Origin: Zea mays
Taxonomy: Eukaryota > Streptophyta > Magnoliopsida > Poales > Poaceae
NCBI RefSeq assembly: GCF_902167145.1
Contig: NC_050102.1
Span: forward strand, 1,364,001 to 1,428,000
Reading direction: 5' to 3'
Length of the DNA stretch: 64,000 nt
In this document: in pieces, positions 20,601-31,100 of the stretch
Layout: every line of letters starts with the position of its first letter
Numbering within the stretch: the first letter of the stretch is position 1
The notes under the pieces: model-generated
Database searches by the model: none
What the model was told of the DNA's origin: nothing
What the model saw: the letters and a program-made list of their open reading frames with translations, nothing else
Made by a program: the position numbers and the translations under genes

Positions 20601-21845
20601 GCGAAACGCCTCTGTGTCGGCCAACTCTCCTAATTGTGCTAAAAATTGGCCTATGTGTTCACGTGTGTTCTTTCCTTGATCACCCGAAAATTTTGTGAAT
20701 TCGGGTATCCTGGTTCCCTGTGGGTATGGGTGGTGATCAAATCGGCTGTCATAAGGTTTCCGATATGATTGCCCCCCAGGGACCATGCTTACTCCGAGCT
20801 TATCTCGGAACGCCCCGGCTATTTCTTCCCTTACTATATCAATGGCAGCCGGTGCGAGACCACCGGCTCTCTGGTCAAACATAGGTGGGGTTGGTTGCAT
20901 GTTGGTATGTTGTCGTTCCTCCCACTGGTTTGAGCTACGAGGTGCATTTCCATTTGCCCTATATGGCTCATAGGTTTGATCGTTTCTTTCCGGCCTTCTA
21001 GGTGGGGCCGGAAAGCTTTCCTGGGCTCTGGATCCTGAATTAATGGGCTGGTGCATCACATAGTGTGATGGGAAGTGTTGCTGGGACGGGCGAGGATTCA
21101 TGTAACAATCCTCCGCAAAAGACTCATGCGCGGACTGTCCGGATACGTACCCGGACCGTCCGTGGTTATATGCGGATCGTCCGTCGTTGTATGCGGACCG
21201 TCCGACTGGGTAGTTTGGGTTCTGTGCCGTGTGTGGTGGCTCGGGCGCATATCTAGGTAACTCATTAAAAATAGGCCCGACTGTTGCTGGACCGGACGGT
21301 CCGCGCTCATGTGCGGACGGTCCGGGCATGTGCAGATCGGCTGGTTTGCTGCCGATTTGCGGTTGCTTAGGGTATGTGTCCATCGGCATCCCATAAAGGG
21401 GTTGTGACTGGTCGTGACAACCTGTAGCCGATGTGTTACACGCGTTATCCCCTAACTCAACCTCGTGCGAAGGAAAATTTGCGGTACTAGATTTATCAAA
21501 TGCACGTACTAGTTTCTTAAGATCGCTTTGCATACCCCCTATGATGTTCTGCATTTGTTCACGCTGATCTTCTACATAATTTCTAAGAGATTGCAGATCG
21601 TTGGTATTACTTACATTGGGGATATCTGGCGTGGGTTGGAGCGAAGCCGGATCCGTCGCCCGATGTCGGACGACCTTGTTGTTCCTGTCCACTTTGAAGT
21701 TGGCCAAGAACTTTGCTTTCGCCTCCTGGATCATCCGCTCCTTGTGCTCCTCAAACTGGAGCTGCTCGTCAGCCGGCAAGGTTTTCCAAGTCGGCTCTAT
21801 GATGTTGCTTGGAGAAATATCAGAGCTATCCCTTGAACCGGCCAT
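17679..21845 (-). CDS. Retrotransposon gag-protease polyprotein
   Basis: I start it at ATG 21845 (MAGSRDSSDISPSN), 57 bases from the 5' LTR; the frame is open further into the LTR but without ATG there. The product is 1388 aa. The retrotransposon gag domain lies about residues 310-440 (REHIGQFLAQLGELAD, LFSLSLTGTAFAWYATLP, WGDLEQKFHDHFF). A long low-complexity region follows with repeated ADRPAPAHGPSA peptides encoded by the same GGACGGTCCGCG strings as the LTR. The aspartic protease near the C-terminus has MLVDGGAAVNLMP (plus-strand position about 18160) and LILGRDW. The frame stops at TAA and pol follows 7 bases later. Confidence 0.92.
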   Translation of the reverse strand: MAGSRDSSDISPSNIIEPTWKTLPADEQLQFEEHKERMIQEAKAKFLANFKVDRNNKVVRHRATDPASLQPTPDIPNVSNTNDLQSLRNYVEDQREQMQNIIGGMQSDLKKLVRAFDKSSTANFPSHEVELGDNACNTSATGCHDQSQPLYGMPMDTYPKQPQIGSKPADLHMPGPSAHERGPSGPATVGPIFNELPRYAPEPPHTAQNPNYPVGRSAYNDGRSAYNHGRSGYVSGQSAHESFAEDCYMNPRPSQQHFPSHYVMHQPINSGSRAQESFPAPPRRPERNDQTYEPYRANGNAPRSSNQWEERQHTNMQPTPPMFDQRAGGLAPAAIDIVREEIAGAFRDKLGVSMVPGGQSYRKPYDSRFDHHPYPQGTRIPEFTKFSGDQGKNTREHIGQFLAQLGELADTEAFRVRLFSLSLTGTAFAWYATLPPNSISSWGDLEQKFHDHFFSGDYELDLVDLASLRQTKDESVNDYIRRFRDTRNRCFQIHLAEKQLVGLAFNGLRYYLKERLEGIQFFTLAQLHQRALACESRSKETAKTMRHNVHIVECDQSSSDDESAEVYAAEMVWPKQAKSSACASLQPVQKKRQEEVKFTFNVGKCDKIFDELLKNGNIKINHTVPSTDELKRRAYCKWHNSFSHATNDCNVFRRQIQSAINEGRLKFQEMQVDTEPFPMNMIDFEGKKVLVRPNTADKGKGKETIIGNAKRADGDCKVACRKVVAEKTPDGGETLKVTITASNTGGQAQTGRQLQEPVLRITDSPPSRRGRSDASPDGSDDSGGRSGHAQDSQRPRTFKPRRPEIGTWKTNTFKAAGRLIKPGPTFDQLLSKYVKKKAGPSDRPPKRPRSPIHEQRQVRPIGPPHQSEEMKGPIVQLRPNMPTWTPPPPYPSMPYPYTYLPPPYVPNQMWGMPPYPFGMSQYPAWGAPQTSVFDRLAPPVQDRLSAAESGHQAQAQQDCRTTRPPRPTNPAGGHLTATKKDIIKIGTADVVIQEDNKGPMIFGKSANTTEKDTATIKTVDPKYSMPRWCPAGLTRSQKRKLQRLRAKESQEKEAEKTFNDTHPLYPPPQKKWRPKAVEKKQTATEIESQSAPGADRPAPAHGPSAVHQEVSGRPAPGADRPAPARGPSAVHQEASNDTTTSMEEDDLLGEDLVDYEASPERPGMDVNIITFSADCTIIGDDEPVVAQFDFGPKEAAFTKPKESVNHLKPLFVRGHIDGIPIAKMLVDGGAAVNLMPYSLYRKLGKQDDELVKTNMTLSGVGTDSSIKARGVTSVELTIGTKTLAAAFFVADVEGNYSLILGRDWIHANQCIPSTLHQMLIQWVGDDIEQVHADVSACIAVADAPVLWTYETATCLTGVDFSDYQFISIDKKGFIPVMLEPMENRLNPK

Positions 21846-21876
21846 TGAGGGCCGATTTGATAAGCTTAGATATGTC

Positions 21877-21895
21877 GTCCCCAGCGGAGTCGCCA
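21877..21895 (-). other. Candidate primer-binding site
   Basis: The reverse strand reads TGGCGACTCCGCTGGGGAC seven bases inside the 5' LTR. The opening TGG matches the complement of a tRNA CCA end. The tRNA was not identified. Confidence 0.55.
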
Positions 21896-21902
21896 AAAAG
21901 TA

Positions 21903-22620
21903 TGTTGACGCTTTTTCGGAGCGCCAAACACTCAACAAGAACCGTGGCGGTGCCCTCTGCACAGGGGCGGACGGTCCGTGCGCAGGGGCCGGACGGTCCG
22001 CGGCCTGGTGCGAAGCGCGGTGGTGCTCTCTGCGCAAGGGCGGACTGTCCGCGGCCTGGGGCCGGACGGTCCGCGGCCTGGTGCGCGGCTGGGACTTCTG
22101 CCTGACGGCCGAACGGTCCGCGCCCTGGGGCCGGACAGTCCGCACGTACGCAGGGACGGCGGAAGATCGCCGACGGCGCCTGGATCTCGCTCCCGGGAGG
22201 GACCCCGTCGGGGAGTAGAGATCCTAGGTGGTGTCTAGGCTCGGGCAGGCCGACCTAGACTCCTCTAATCGACGTAGAGTCGAGGAGAGGCGGAGAATTT
22301 GGGGATTGGGAGGCTAAACCTACACTAGACTAGAACTACTCCTAGGATAAAATGCGAATAAAAGTTGTATTGATTCGATTATTGATCATTACAAATCGGC
22401 CGTAGACCTCTCTATTTATAGAGGAGGGGGGCTGGACCCTTTACACAACTGATTCCGAGCTAATCCCGCAAATATAGCTAACAACCGTAGCACAAAACTC
22501 GGAACCCTAATCTGTTCTGCGCACGCGCGGACCGTCCGGCCCACAGGCGCGGACCGTCTGGACCGCGGACCGTCCGGCCTCAGGGCCGGACTGTCCGCCG
22601 GCTCAAAACTGGTTCGAACA
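21903..22620 (-). repeat. 5' LTR of the Tat-type element
   Basis: It is the same length as the 3' LTR and differs at seven sites, all C/T or G/A. A TATA box (CTATAAATA on the reverse strand) lies at 22413-22421. Confidence 0.92.
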
Positions 22621-22712
22621 GCACCCATCAGGCCTCTGCAGCTTTATGCTGATGGGGGTTATCAGCTGAGAATTAGGCGTCTTGAGGGTACCCCTAATTA
22701 TGGTCCCCGACA

Positions 22713-23359
22713 CAGTGTTCCCCACGTCTAGTTCGAGAGACGATACAGAGCACTGTTGGAGAGAGCCTCAGTCATTTGTTGATTCCCTTCATATTTTGTA
22801 CTAGGTGAGTGCCCGTGCGTTACGACGGGAACATATAATAACACGATAACTTATATACAAACGTTTATTTTTGTGTGCAATACAGCTCAATAGACCACTA
22901 TCAGAGAAATATCAGTGTAGTCTGCTGCCTCTCTATGGCTGGTAAGGGCCTTCTTGAGTCTCTGCTCGGCATCCTGCCACATGTGGTTTGATGCAGATCA
23001 ACACAACTAATCGGTTGCATTAATCAAGATATGTTATGACGAGATCTTTTAATTGTTCAATTGTACGCAGGGTACCTCCTCCTTGGGGTGCCATGAAAAA
23101 CATGCACACAAAAATTCGAGACGTCGCATCGCGCGCATACAAGAAGTTCCAAGTGTACGGCTGTCCGTTTGAGCAAAACAAGGATAGGTAAATCCATTGA
23201 TCCCATGATCAGTTCTACATGTGAAAAATGGCAAATTTTAGAGTTGTAGGGTTGTATTTGGTGATGATTGCTTTTGCCCAAAAATAATATTCAGAACATG
23301 CTGACAACTGAAATGGTAGTCTGCTTCAATTATTAGGCTCAAGAGCAGGGGAGTTGAGC
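22713..23359. other. Intergenic repeat-like DNA
   Basis: It contains GTGAGTGCCCGTGCGTTACG near 22806, a string that I associate with a dispersed grass repeat, but no element ends are visible. No gene is seen. Confidence 0.4.
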
Positions 23360-23460
23360 TAGGCGTCGCGGACCATGGCGGCCATCTCGGCCAACTCGAA
23401 GCTGCCAAGCCAGATGCGCATCTTGGTGCCAGCTACCGGATCTTCGATACCGTCGCTCAT
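23360..23460 (-). pseudogene. AP2/ERF transcription-factor domain fragment
   Basis: The reverse strand encodes DPVAGTKMRIWLGSFELAEM and AAMVRDA followed by a stop. This is the second half of an AP2/ERF DNA-binding domain: the conserved WLG, then the amphipathic helix with A-E-x-A-A. Just upstream, in another frame, is HERRYR, like the start of an AP2 domain (RRYRGVR). The middle strands of the domain are missing, so there was an internal deletion with frame loss. The rest of the gene is absent. It is a dead fragment of an ERF/DREB-type gene, origin unknown. Confidence 0.6.
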
Positions 23461-24539
23461 GGAAGTCGGTGGCGGCTCCGCTCGTCGTCGGAGCCATATG
23501 CAGGTGCTTGCCCAACCACTTGTTACGAATTAGCAAAATGATTAATGTGTGCATGCTATAGATTCGCCGGTTCTTCTCTGTTGCGACTTGCGAGGGGAAA
23601 AAGTGTCTCATAGACCACAAATACAAATACATGTAGACGAATTAGAAAAACAAAACAAATACGGTAAATGACAGGTTAATAAATTAGTACATGTTTGTAA
23701 ACCCATTTCTGCGAAGCATTATGACTTCGTTTGTTTCAACTTTATTCAACTACTGATAGCACAAGCTGTTGCAGACCGTTAAACACTAAGATTTTCAGTC
23801 CGCTTCTATGAAAATCGTTTTAGTCAAAATCGTCTAAAATCAACATAAACAAAGAATTGGCCAAGTCGTTGCAATAGAAAGAAATAATCACTTTCTACAT
23901 CCTAAACCTTATGAACTTTTTTATCTTCCTCCGCACGTAATCGTCACGACAATTATATTCTCTTCACAGCCAGATCCTTCCTACAACCAGTTTCTCAGAA
24001 AAGCTCCTTGAAAAAAAAACTGGACCAATCATGCCCCTGTTTGTTGGCCCAAAAATACAATTGTCTCGCTATTTAGCATGATATATCTTGATATATCCTA
24101 ATATTCGCAAAATTTCCATACATCATTAAGTATTAACTACATTAGAAGTTAGTACATTTTATCTTATATACTTCAGAATCCGATATCTGATAATCTAGTC
24201 AAACACCTAGATTCTAACTAACACATTCTACAAGCAGCTTTTCTCCACAGTAGCTTCTCCAACCAGATCATTTCCCAGCTCAAAGAAGGCGGTATCGTGT
24301 GATCATTCAATTCCCCGTTACCCTGTGATCTTGACGGCCTAATATTTTACTGAAACGGGACTCGTGTCTCTCTCTCGACCTTAAGTCTTAATCCAGTGGT
24401 TAGACCGTTAGATTACCACGCTTTTATTTGTCTGTAGCAATCTTTTGAAATCCTGCATATATATGGAACGGTAGATGTTCAAATGGATGGGTCGGACCCG
24501 CCCGAGCACGGCTAGACCTGACATAGATTGAAACGTGTC
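23461..24539. other. AT-rich intergenic DNA
   Basis: No open frame with recognisable homology and no clear element ends were found. Confidence 0.5.
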
Positions 24540-25090
24540 TAGAGATGGCAATGGATAAATACTCATCGGTATTACTACCACATAACCATATCTACGACAA
24601 AAAATAATCATGTCGGGTGACCCATATACATTGGTAGGTATGAGTCACCCGTACCTACAAAGATTAAACATCTATCAAAATGGTATATTATATAAATGTC
24701 AAGTATATTCATCTAAATACCATTATAAATTTCTAGCAATATTTTAACCATCCATTCAACAACACCAAAGATAATGAATAAAGTAGCAACATTAGGGTAG
24801 TATTACGTAGCACATTACATGGTCATCAAATAGCCGTTAAGCCTTATATGACACTATAGCCTAAAAGATTGTTAAATCGTAAAAAAGATGGATGATTGAA
24901 GCCCAAGTTCATGCTTTTGGGCCAAGTTATGCTGGGTATTTATATCGACGGGTAAATGGGTAAGGGTGAGGGCGGAACGTTCTAATATCCGTTTATCCAT
25001 TGGGTAAATATTTTTGTCTAATAAAAGACCTACATGTAGAACATTTATTTATATGAAAAATGGGGAAAAACTAAAAATTGGTCAGTGTCG
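24540..25090. mobile_element. hAT-like non-autonomous element, left end only
   Basis: TAGAGATGGCAATGG at 24540 is the same terminal string as in the complete hAT-like element at 59624, and is followed by reiterated GGGTGACCCAT and CGGGTAAATGGGTAAGGG-type motifs typical of such elements. The matching right terminus was not found, so the right boundary given is only approximate. Confidence 0.4.
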
Positions 25091-25806
25091 AGCTTAGCTC
25101 ACCATGCCACATCTTCGGCATAAGCACGATCCGATGACTGGACCAGACCAGTATGGGCTCTGTTCCCTATGTGATGTGTTGGGTTTGGACTGACCTAAAC
25201 CGATGCTGGGTTTCAGGTGGCCCGGCAAGCTTGGTCCGTTTTGACATGTATATCTAACGGGAAGAAGAGATGAGAAATGCAGGAGACGTTTTGGTGATGA
25301 AAAATGTGTGGCATGACTTGTCGATGCATGTCGCCATCACCAACTTGCTCTCTCTCCCTTCAGAATCCTGCTTTCATTTCCATGGGTGTTTAGTTTCATA
25401 TCTGCAGTGAATCTTGCAAAGTAGTGGCACGTGTTTTAGTTTTTAGTGCGGAAGGAAAAAGGTAAAAAAAAAAGAAGAGGAAGCAAAGGTGAGGTTGGAT
25501 TGGTGAACTGGGCAGGGCATGGCAGGAGGGAGGGGCACCAGCCAAGCCAACCATAGCAACTTCTCTACCCTAGGCGTCTCTGTCAGCCCACTCCGATTTG
25601 GGCCGCCACCACTAGTGATGGCCCATCACCGCCGCCGCCTCCTCCACTCTCCCTCCATCCATTTACCACCCCACCCCGCCGCCGCCCTCCTCTTCTCTCC
25701 CCTGAGCCTGACTGGAACCTTCCCGAGAGAGGATACAAAGGCACCCGGATCGAGGAAACCAATCCATTCCATTCCACACAAGGCTAGGCACAAGCGAACC
25801 AAACCC

Positions 25807-26760
25807 ATGGCGTCCGACGGCAGCGGCGTGGTGACGGTGTACGGCAGCAACGGCGCGGAGCTGCTGGAGCCGTCCAAGCAGCCCAAGTCGGCGACTTTCT
25901 CCGTCAAGGTGGGGCTGGCGCAGATGCTCCGGGGCGGGGTCATCATGGACGTGGTGACCCCGGAGCAGGCGCGCCTCGCGGAGGAGGCCGGCGCGTGCGC
26001 CGTGATGGCGCTGGAGCGGGTCCCCGCCGACATCCGCGCGCAGGGCGGCGTGGCGCGCATGTCGGACCCGGGCCTCATCCGCGACATCAAGCGCGCCGTC
26101 ACCATCCCGGTCATGGCCAAGGCCCGCATCGGGCACTTCGTGGAGGCCCAGATCCTGGAGGCCGTGGGCGTCGACTACGTGGACGAGAGCGAGGTGCTGA
26201 CCCCCGCCGACGACGCGCACCACATCAACAAGCACAACTTCCGCGTCCCCTTCGTCTGCGGCTGCCGCGACCTCGGCGAGGCGCTCCGCAGGGTGCGCGA
26301 GGGCGCCGCCATGATCCGCACCAAGGGGGAGGCCGGCACGGGCAACGTCGTCGAGGCCGTGCGCCACGTGCGCTCCGTCATGGGCGACGTCCGCGCGCTC
26401 CGCAGCATGGACGACGACGAGGTCTTCGCCTACGCCAAGCGCATCGCCGCGCCCTACGACCTCGTCATGCAGACCAAGCAGCTGGGCCGCCTCCCCGTCG
26501 TGCAGTTCGCCGCGGGGGGTGTCGCCACGCCCGCCGACGCCGCGCTCATGATGCAGCTCGGATGCGACGGCGTCTTCGTCGGCTCGGGCATCTTCAAGAG
26601 CGGCGACCCCGCGCGCCGCGCCCGCGCCATCGTCCAGGCAGTCACCCACTACAGCGACCCCACCATCCTGGCCGACGTCAGCACGGGGCTCGGGGAGGCC
26701 ATGGTCGGCATCAACCTCAACGACCCCAAGGTGGAACGATACGCCGCCAGATCCGAGTGA
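25807..26760 (+). CDS. PDX1: Pyridoxal 5'-phosphate synthase subunit PDX1
   Basis: The intronless gene encodes 317 aa, the usual length for plant PDX1. The protein makes the vitamin B6 coenzyme PLP from ribose 5-phosphate, glyceraldehyde 3-phosphate and ammonia supplied by PDX2, in the cytosol as a dodecamer. Visible family marks are [35 protein letters not shown], the two catalytic lysines in MAKARIGHF (Lys105) and [10 protein letters not shown] (Lys173), and the phosphate loop [19 protein letters not shown] with [10 protein letters not shown] choose ATG 25807 because MASDGSGVV begins the conserved family N-terminus. The frame is open 96 codons further upstream with in-frame ATGs, but that part is low-complexity and unlike any PDX1. 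Confidence 0.96.
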   Translation: MASDGSGVVTVYGSNGAELLEPSKQPKSATFSVKVGLAQMLRGGVIMDVVTPEQARLAEEAGACAVMALERVPADIRAQGGVARMSDPGLIRDIKRAVTIPVMAKARIGHFVEAQILEAVGVDYVDESEVLTPADDAHHINKHNFRVPFVCGCRDLGEALRRVREGAAMIRTKGEAGTGNVVEAVRHVRSVMGDVRALRSMDDDEVFAYAKRIAAPYDLVMQTKQLGRLPVVQFAAGGVATPADAALMMQLGCDGVFVGSGIFKSGDPARRARAIVQAVTHYSDPTILADVSTGLGEAMVGINLNDPKVERYAARSE

Positions 26761-28125
26761 ACCCTTTCTTTCCGTAGTCATCTCCATCCATCTGCCTTGG
26801 ATTGCATTTCCGTCGTCTCATGTCTCTCAATCAGTAATAATGGAATGAATGAAATGGTAAGAAACAAAGCTATGGTACTATGCAGAACCTCTTTAATTTT
26901 GTGCTACTGTACTAAGTTAGCCTAGTCCCCCCCACCCTGGATTATCATGTACTCAAATGTTGGATGGATTGTATGTCTGTCACTGAGCCAGACCTTATTG
27001 CTATGAACGATGAATCAATCCTCTTTCTCGAGGCTAAGACGGCTAATCGCCTTGATCGGAAAGGTGAAGTGAATGAGCAAAATCTTGTTTGCACTTGTCT
27101 CGGCCACACATCAATTCTTAGCTTTGGGATTCCAGCAGCTCACATTGAGTGGTTGAAATTTTTGAAGCCTGGAATTTATTAAGTTTTGGTTGGGCGGCAA
27201 GTTGGTTGTGACGACGTATTTCTAGACGAGTGTGATCTGTGGCAGCATGGTGTTCCCCTTGTGAGTTTTCAGGAACTGAATTTCTTATATATATAGTCTT
27301 GAGTCAATTTCATGTGCCCCACACGCTTGAGAAGCCCTTGATTTTTGTCTAGCTTGTGGTAAGGATTTTTTTGGAGGTCCCCTGTTGTTCCAATTGCGCA
27401 GGCTATACTTGAATCTGAAAAACGAACTGATTCCAGTGAGATTCCTATGAAACCAGGAAGATTGAACTTTCTTTCCCAGTTCATCTCCTACTACATGGAC
27501 ACATTAGCAACCCTGTTCCTGCCGCCAATACACATTTCAGACCGGAACTGATAGATTAGGGACAGTTGAACGGTGTGAGCTCATGTTATAGTAACCCTGT
27601 TTCCTTTGTCTTGGCCCAAACGGGGTACGTCTGTTGCTCACCAGTCCCTGTTTATTCGCGATGAGAGTGAAGTCATCTGGCCTATCGGATCAAGAACCAT
27701 ATAGATTTCTGCAGCTTACTACTTCCTCTTCTAAATAAAACACATTTTAGAATTTCTAGACTTGATACATTAATTTTATTACATATCAAGATACGTGCAT
27801 AACAAAAAAAACTACGCACCTAGAAAAATCGGAACGACTTTGAAATGGAGTACAGTTTGATGGTAGGCAAGGACCAACATTGGATAAAATTGCACAAAGG
27901 ACAAAGTTCTAAATACTGGTGTTTTGTTCACATCCATCACTAATGCCAGTATAATAAAGGATGCATATATACTATAGATTTAGAACAAATGCAATGCAAC
28001 CAAAAAAAATCTCCAGAAAAGGGTGAGTGAGGTGTGGAATTGATAATCTGAATACACATACACCCATCTCAACACGTTTTACCAGCAACGGACAACAAGA
28101 TACAAGCTCCATACTAACTATGTTT
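26761..28125. other. Intergenic DNA between PDX1 and the RRP15-like gene
   Basis: The PDX1 3' UTR is at the left; AATAATGGAATGAATGAAATG near 26834 may serve in polyadenylation. A MITE candidate lies at 27718-27860. A 72-codon frame at 26964 has no recognisable relatives and is not called. Confidence 0.5.
27718..27860. mobile_element. Stowaway-like MITE candidate
   Basis: TACTACTTCCTCTTCTAAAT at the left and TTGAAATGGAGTACAG at the right resemble the CTCCCTCCGT...-type ends of grass Tc1/mariner MITEs, in AT-rich DNA of MITE size. Confidence 0.45.
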
Positions 28126-31100
28126 CTATTCCTCATCAGAAGAGTCGATTGAAGGAACCTTTTTTTCCTCACTGACAGCGGAAGAATCCTACTCATAAAA
28201 CAAAAAAAAGGTCAGTTAGAGACAAAAGGCAGACAGACTGCGCATAAATTTCCACTTCGTGGCCAACAGAAAAAAGAACACATCAATGAGGAGACATTAC
28301 CTTCATTTTGTCCCAGTCCTTCAATTTAGAACCAAGCATGTATGTGTCACGAAGAGGTGCCCATGCTGGTTCATCTTCATCTTTGACGGCGTGCTAGAAA
28401 AGGCAGATATCAAACATGAGAAAGACAGCCCAAGGCATTAAGATTCACATTTCACTTACAAAGCAATTATCGCACCAGAGTGGATAGTAGCAAACACCAG
28501 CTAGTAACACCACCTATCAGGCTAAAGACTAACCCACACATGTGACTCTTCAATTTGTAAAACCAAATTTGTTAACTGGCCTCGTTAGTCTTTAGTTAGA
28601 ACAATCATGAAAACCAGGACCCCTAATTTTACCACTGCTGTCCAGCCTTGTCGTTATTATCCCATGGCAAACAAACAAATCTTTAGGAGCACGGAGCCTG
28701 GGTACTGGCTAGCACCTAGGGTGCCTAGAAAATTAGGCATTTTGTCTTTGCCAGTAAAGAGAGAACCGGGCACAGAACAAGAGGATGGCACCGTGTTCAT
28801 GGTTGCCGCTACTAAACCATTTACTCAAATGGTTATGGTCGCCAGGTCTAGTCAGCCATCCTGTGCAGCTAGCCTATTAAAGCAAAACCACAACAGTCAT
28901 GTGGCGCACAGCACCTACGTGGCTACTTCTTTAGAAAATTTAGTAAGTGGGGTTACTCTTATTGCAACAAACTTGCCCAAACAATGAACTAGTTAACTAG
29001 TTAGTTAATTTTATCATTAATCCAGATCTTAATAACTATGGGTTTGATTGCTTATACACCCTAAAGACATAGTGGGTAGTACAAAATCCTACCATTCAAC
29101 ATACTATCTCCTAATGATGTATGGAAAAAATCCGCAAAATAGTTTAACAAAGGGAGTGCACAATTTAGTTTGGTCTCCATAATAATATTACAAGGATGAG
29201 ATTCAAGTGCATACAAGGTACTGTGCTACAGCTATACCTTGAGATTCATGCCAACTCGAAATAAAAATTTCCCAGGCATCAATCAATATATGTCGATGTG
29301 GAAAGTGGGTGGTATGTTCCTTTAACTAGTTTGGCAAATGTCATGGCAGTGAGACATCAACACCATATTGTCCACGTAAAGGAGTCATCAAGAAATCAGT
29401 TGCAGTAGGTACCTTTGAGAAATTTGAAGATGTATTCCTCTTTTTATCTTGATGAGATGGCATCTCCAGTTCTGATAGGAAGGTGTTTTTTCTTTCTTTT
29501 GCTATAACTGTCAGAAGTTTTCAGGAAATCGTTCAGAATGTTAAGATATGATAATTGCTGATGTTTCTCGAAATGAAACGCATAAAAGTGAACACAATGT
29601 GTACAACAGAAGTTTGATATAACAGTATAACACAATACTGCACTAAACTGTAATGAAGGGCAGCAGATGTTGTTGTTTGCACTTCTTAATTTGTACGTTT
29701 CTTTTTTAGCAATTAAGCACGTGTGCATCTATTTGCATTCATTCAATCGTATATCAAGAAGACATTCAGTGGTTTATCAGTCTTGGCTTTTGTAGGTCCA
29801 GCTAACATAGTCCTACACTGCTGAATAACAAGAATACAAACCAACTGCAGTATGCATTGAATTTCTAGTCTTCTAGATAGGGCCTAATTTGATAAGTGCT
29901 CAATAAATTTGGGCCAGCTCAGCCGATTTCAGTTTCACACTTCAATAACTCAAAATTATAAAGATCTGCCCCCATATGCCAAGTTGATCTTTGTCAGTTG
30001 GGTGCATAGACAAAAATATCAGATAATTGTTTTGTCATCTTTAGTCCTTGATGGGTTCATAGAGTTCAGAAATAGTAGAGGAACGGATGTAACATACTAG
30101 AATGAGGAGTCAACAATATACCTGTGGCATCTTTAGTCCTTGATGGGTTCAAATCTTTTCGAGATTTCTGTGCCTTGCTCACCTGGAAATAAAAGGCACT
30201 GTCAATAACTTCCAGCTCATATATACAAAAAGCAAATATATATTCATATGCACATAAATTGTTTTGCACCATCATTTAGCACATATAGGTGAAGCCATTT
30301 TGGACATTGGATGGAATAATGCATCTGATGAACAAACATGGAGCGGCCAGAGGGTTCTCGATCCTAAGACCTAGAATGGTACTTTGTCTACTTTCGTATA
30401 ATTGGTGTGAAACACCCAAAACCATTTCAGAAGCAAGAATGGGTGGACTAAACACAGCTCAGCTCACTACAATAGTGAAGAGTAGCCTGCAGAGTTTAAA
30501 AGTGACAGAGACTGATATAAGATTGGTGTGCTTACCGCATTGAAAAGCCTGACAACTGATTGACCAGCGGCCAAACAATCCATGTAAAAAATACCACAAA
30601 TTAGTCAATAACACATTGAATTTGGTAATGATAAATCAGCAACCTGAGAGATGCAAAAATGACGCTGGAGTTAAAACAGAGCATTACCCCCCTTGGTTGC
30701 AACCTTGATGAGCTCCTTCTCTTTGCTGTCCAAGTGGTCTTTAGGTATGACATGCCCCTTCTCTGCTGCCTGAATTTTAGGTTTCCAGCAAGCGAGAGCA
30801 AATTAACTAATGGCTTGCAGTAACCACATTTCAAGGACTGCACCTAATGTGCGAGGGGTGTGCTGTGCGTGAGTGAGAGCCGTACCACGCGCTTCTCCTT
30901 CCGAGCCTCCCGCTTGGGCTTGTGCTCCTCCACCTCCTCGGCTAACTTGGCGGCTACCAATGTCTTGTGCGCTGACAGGATTGGACCCTAATGAGAGGGG
31001 AAACCAGTTAGCAGTCTAGCACTCACGTTTCGCTTCCTTTGTTTCGTCACAACTGATTGCCCGTCAGCCAAGCAGAAATGACAAGAAATGAAGGCTGGGA

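Larger units (their letters stand above)
13303..22620 (-). mobile_element. Complete Ty3/Gypsy retrotransposon of Tat type, reverse orientation
   Basis: The element is 9318 bp long, with two 718-bp LTRs (13303-14020 and 21903-22620). It has the 5-bp target-site duplication GCACC (13298-13302 and 22621-22625), a candidate primer-binding site at 21877-21895, a polypurine tract beside 14020 and two long open frames covering gag-protease and pol. Two RNase H regions lie between RT and integrase, and no chromodomain is apparent, as in the Tat/Ogre branch. The LTRs differ at seven positions, all transitions (about 1%), so insertion was recent. It looks coding-competent; I do not assign a family name. 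Confidence 0.92.
12461..22712 (-). repeat. Truncated, inverted LTR of the first Gypsy family, split by a nested element
   Basis: Positions 12461-13302 and 22626-22712 together are the reverse complement of the U3 side of the LTR at 2089-3950. The match starts at CTCGGGGTAGG and ends at GGTCCCCGACA (22712), the TG end of the LTR. The TATA box and R/U5 part are missing, so it was cut before or during the rearrangement that placed it beside the 12427-12464 repeat. A complete Tat-type element sits within it. Confidence 0.85.

Noticed and set aside
22800..22830. GTGCCCGTGCGTTACGACGG as an element terminus
   Set aside because: It resembles a common grass repeat, but no partner terminus or TSD was found.
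25663..26787. Antisense 374-codon frame over PDX1
   Set aside because: It is the shadow of GC-rich codon third positions of PDX1 on the other strand.
26964..27182. 72-codon plus-strand frame
   Set aside because: No domain, no supporting splice sites and no recognised homology.
28607..28987. 126-codon plus-strand frame
   Set aside because: It lies antisense within an intron of the RRP15-like gene and resembles no protein family.
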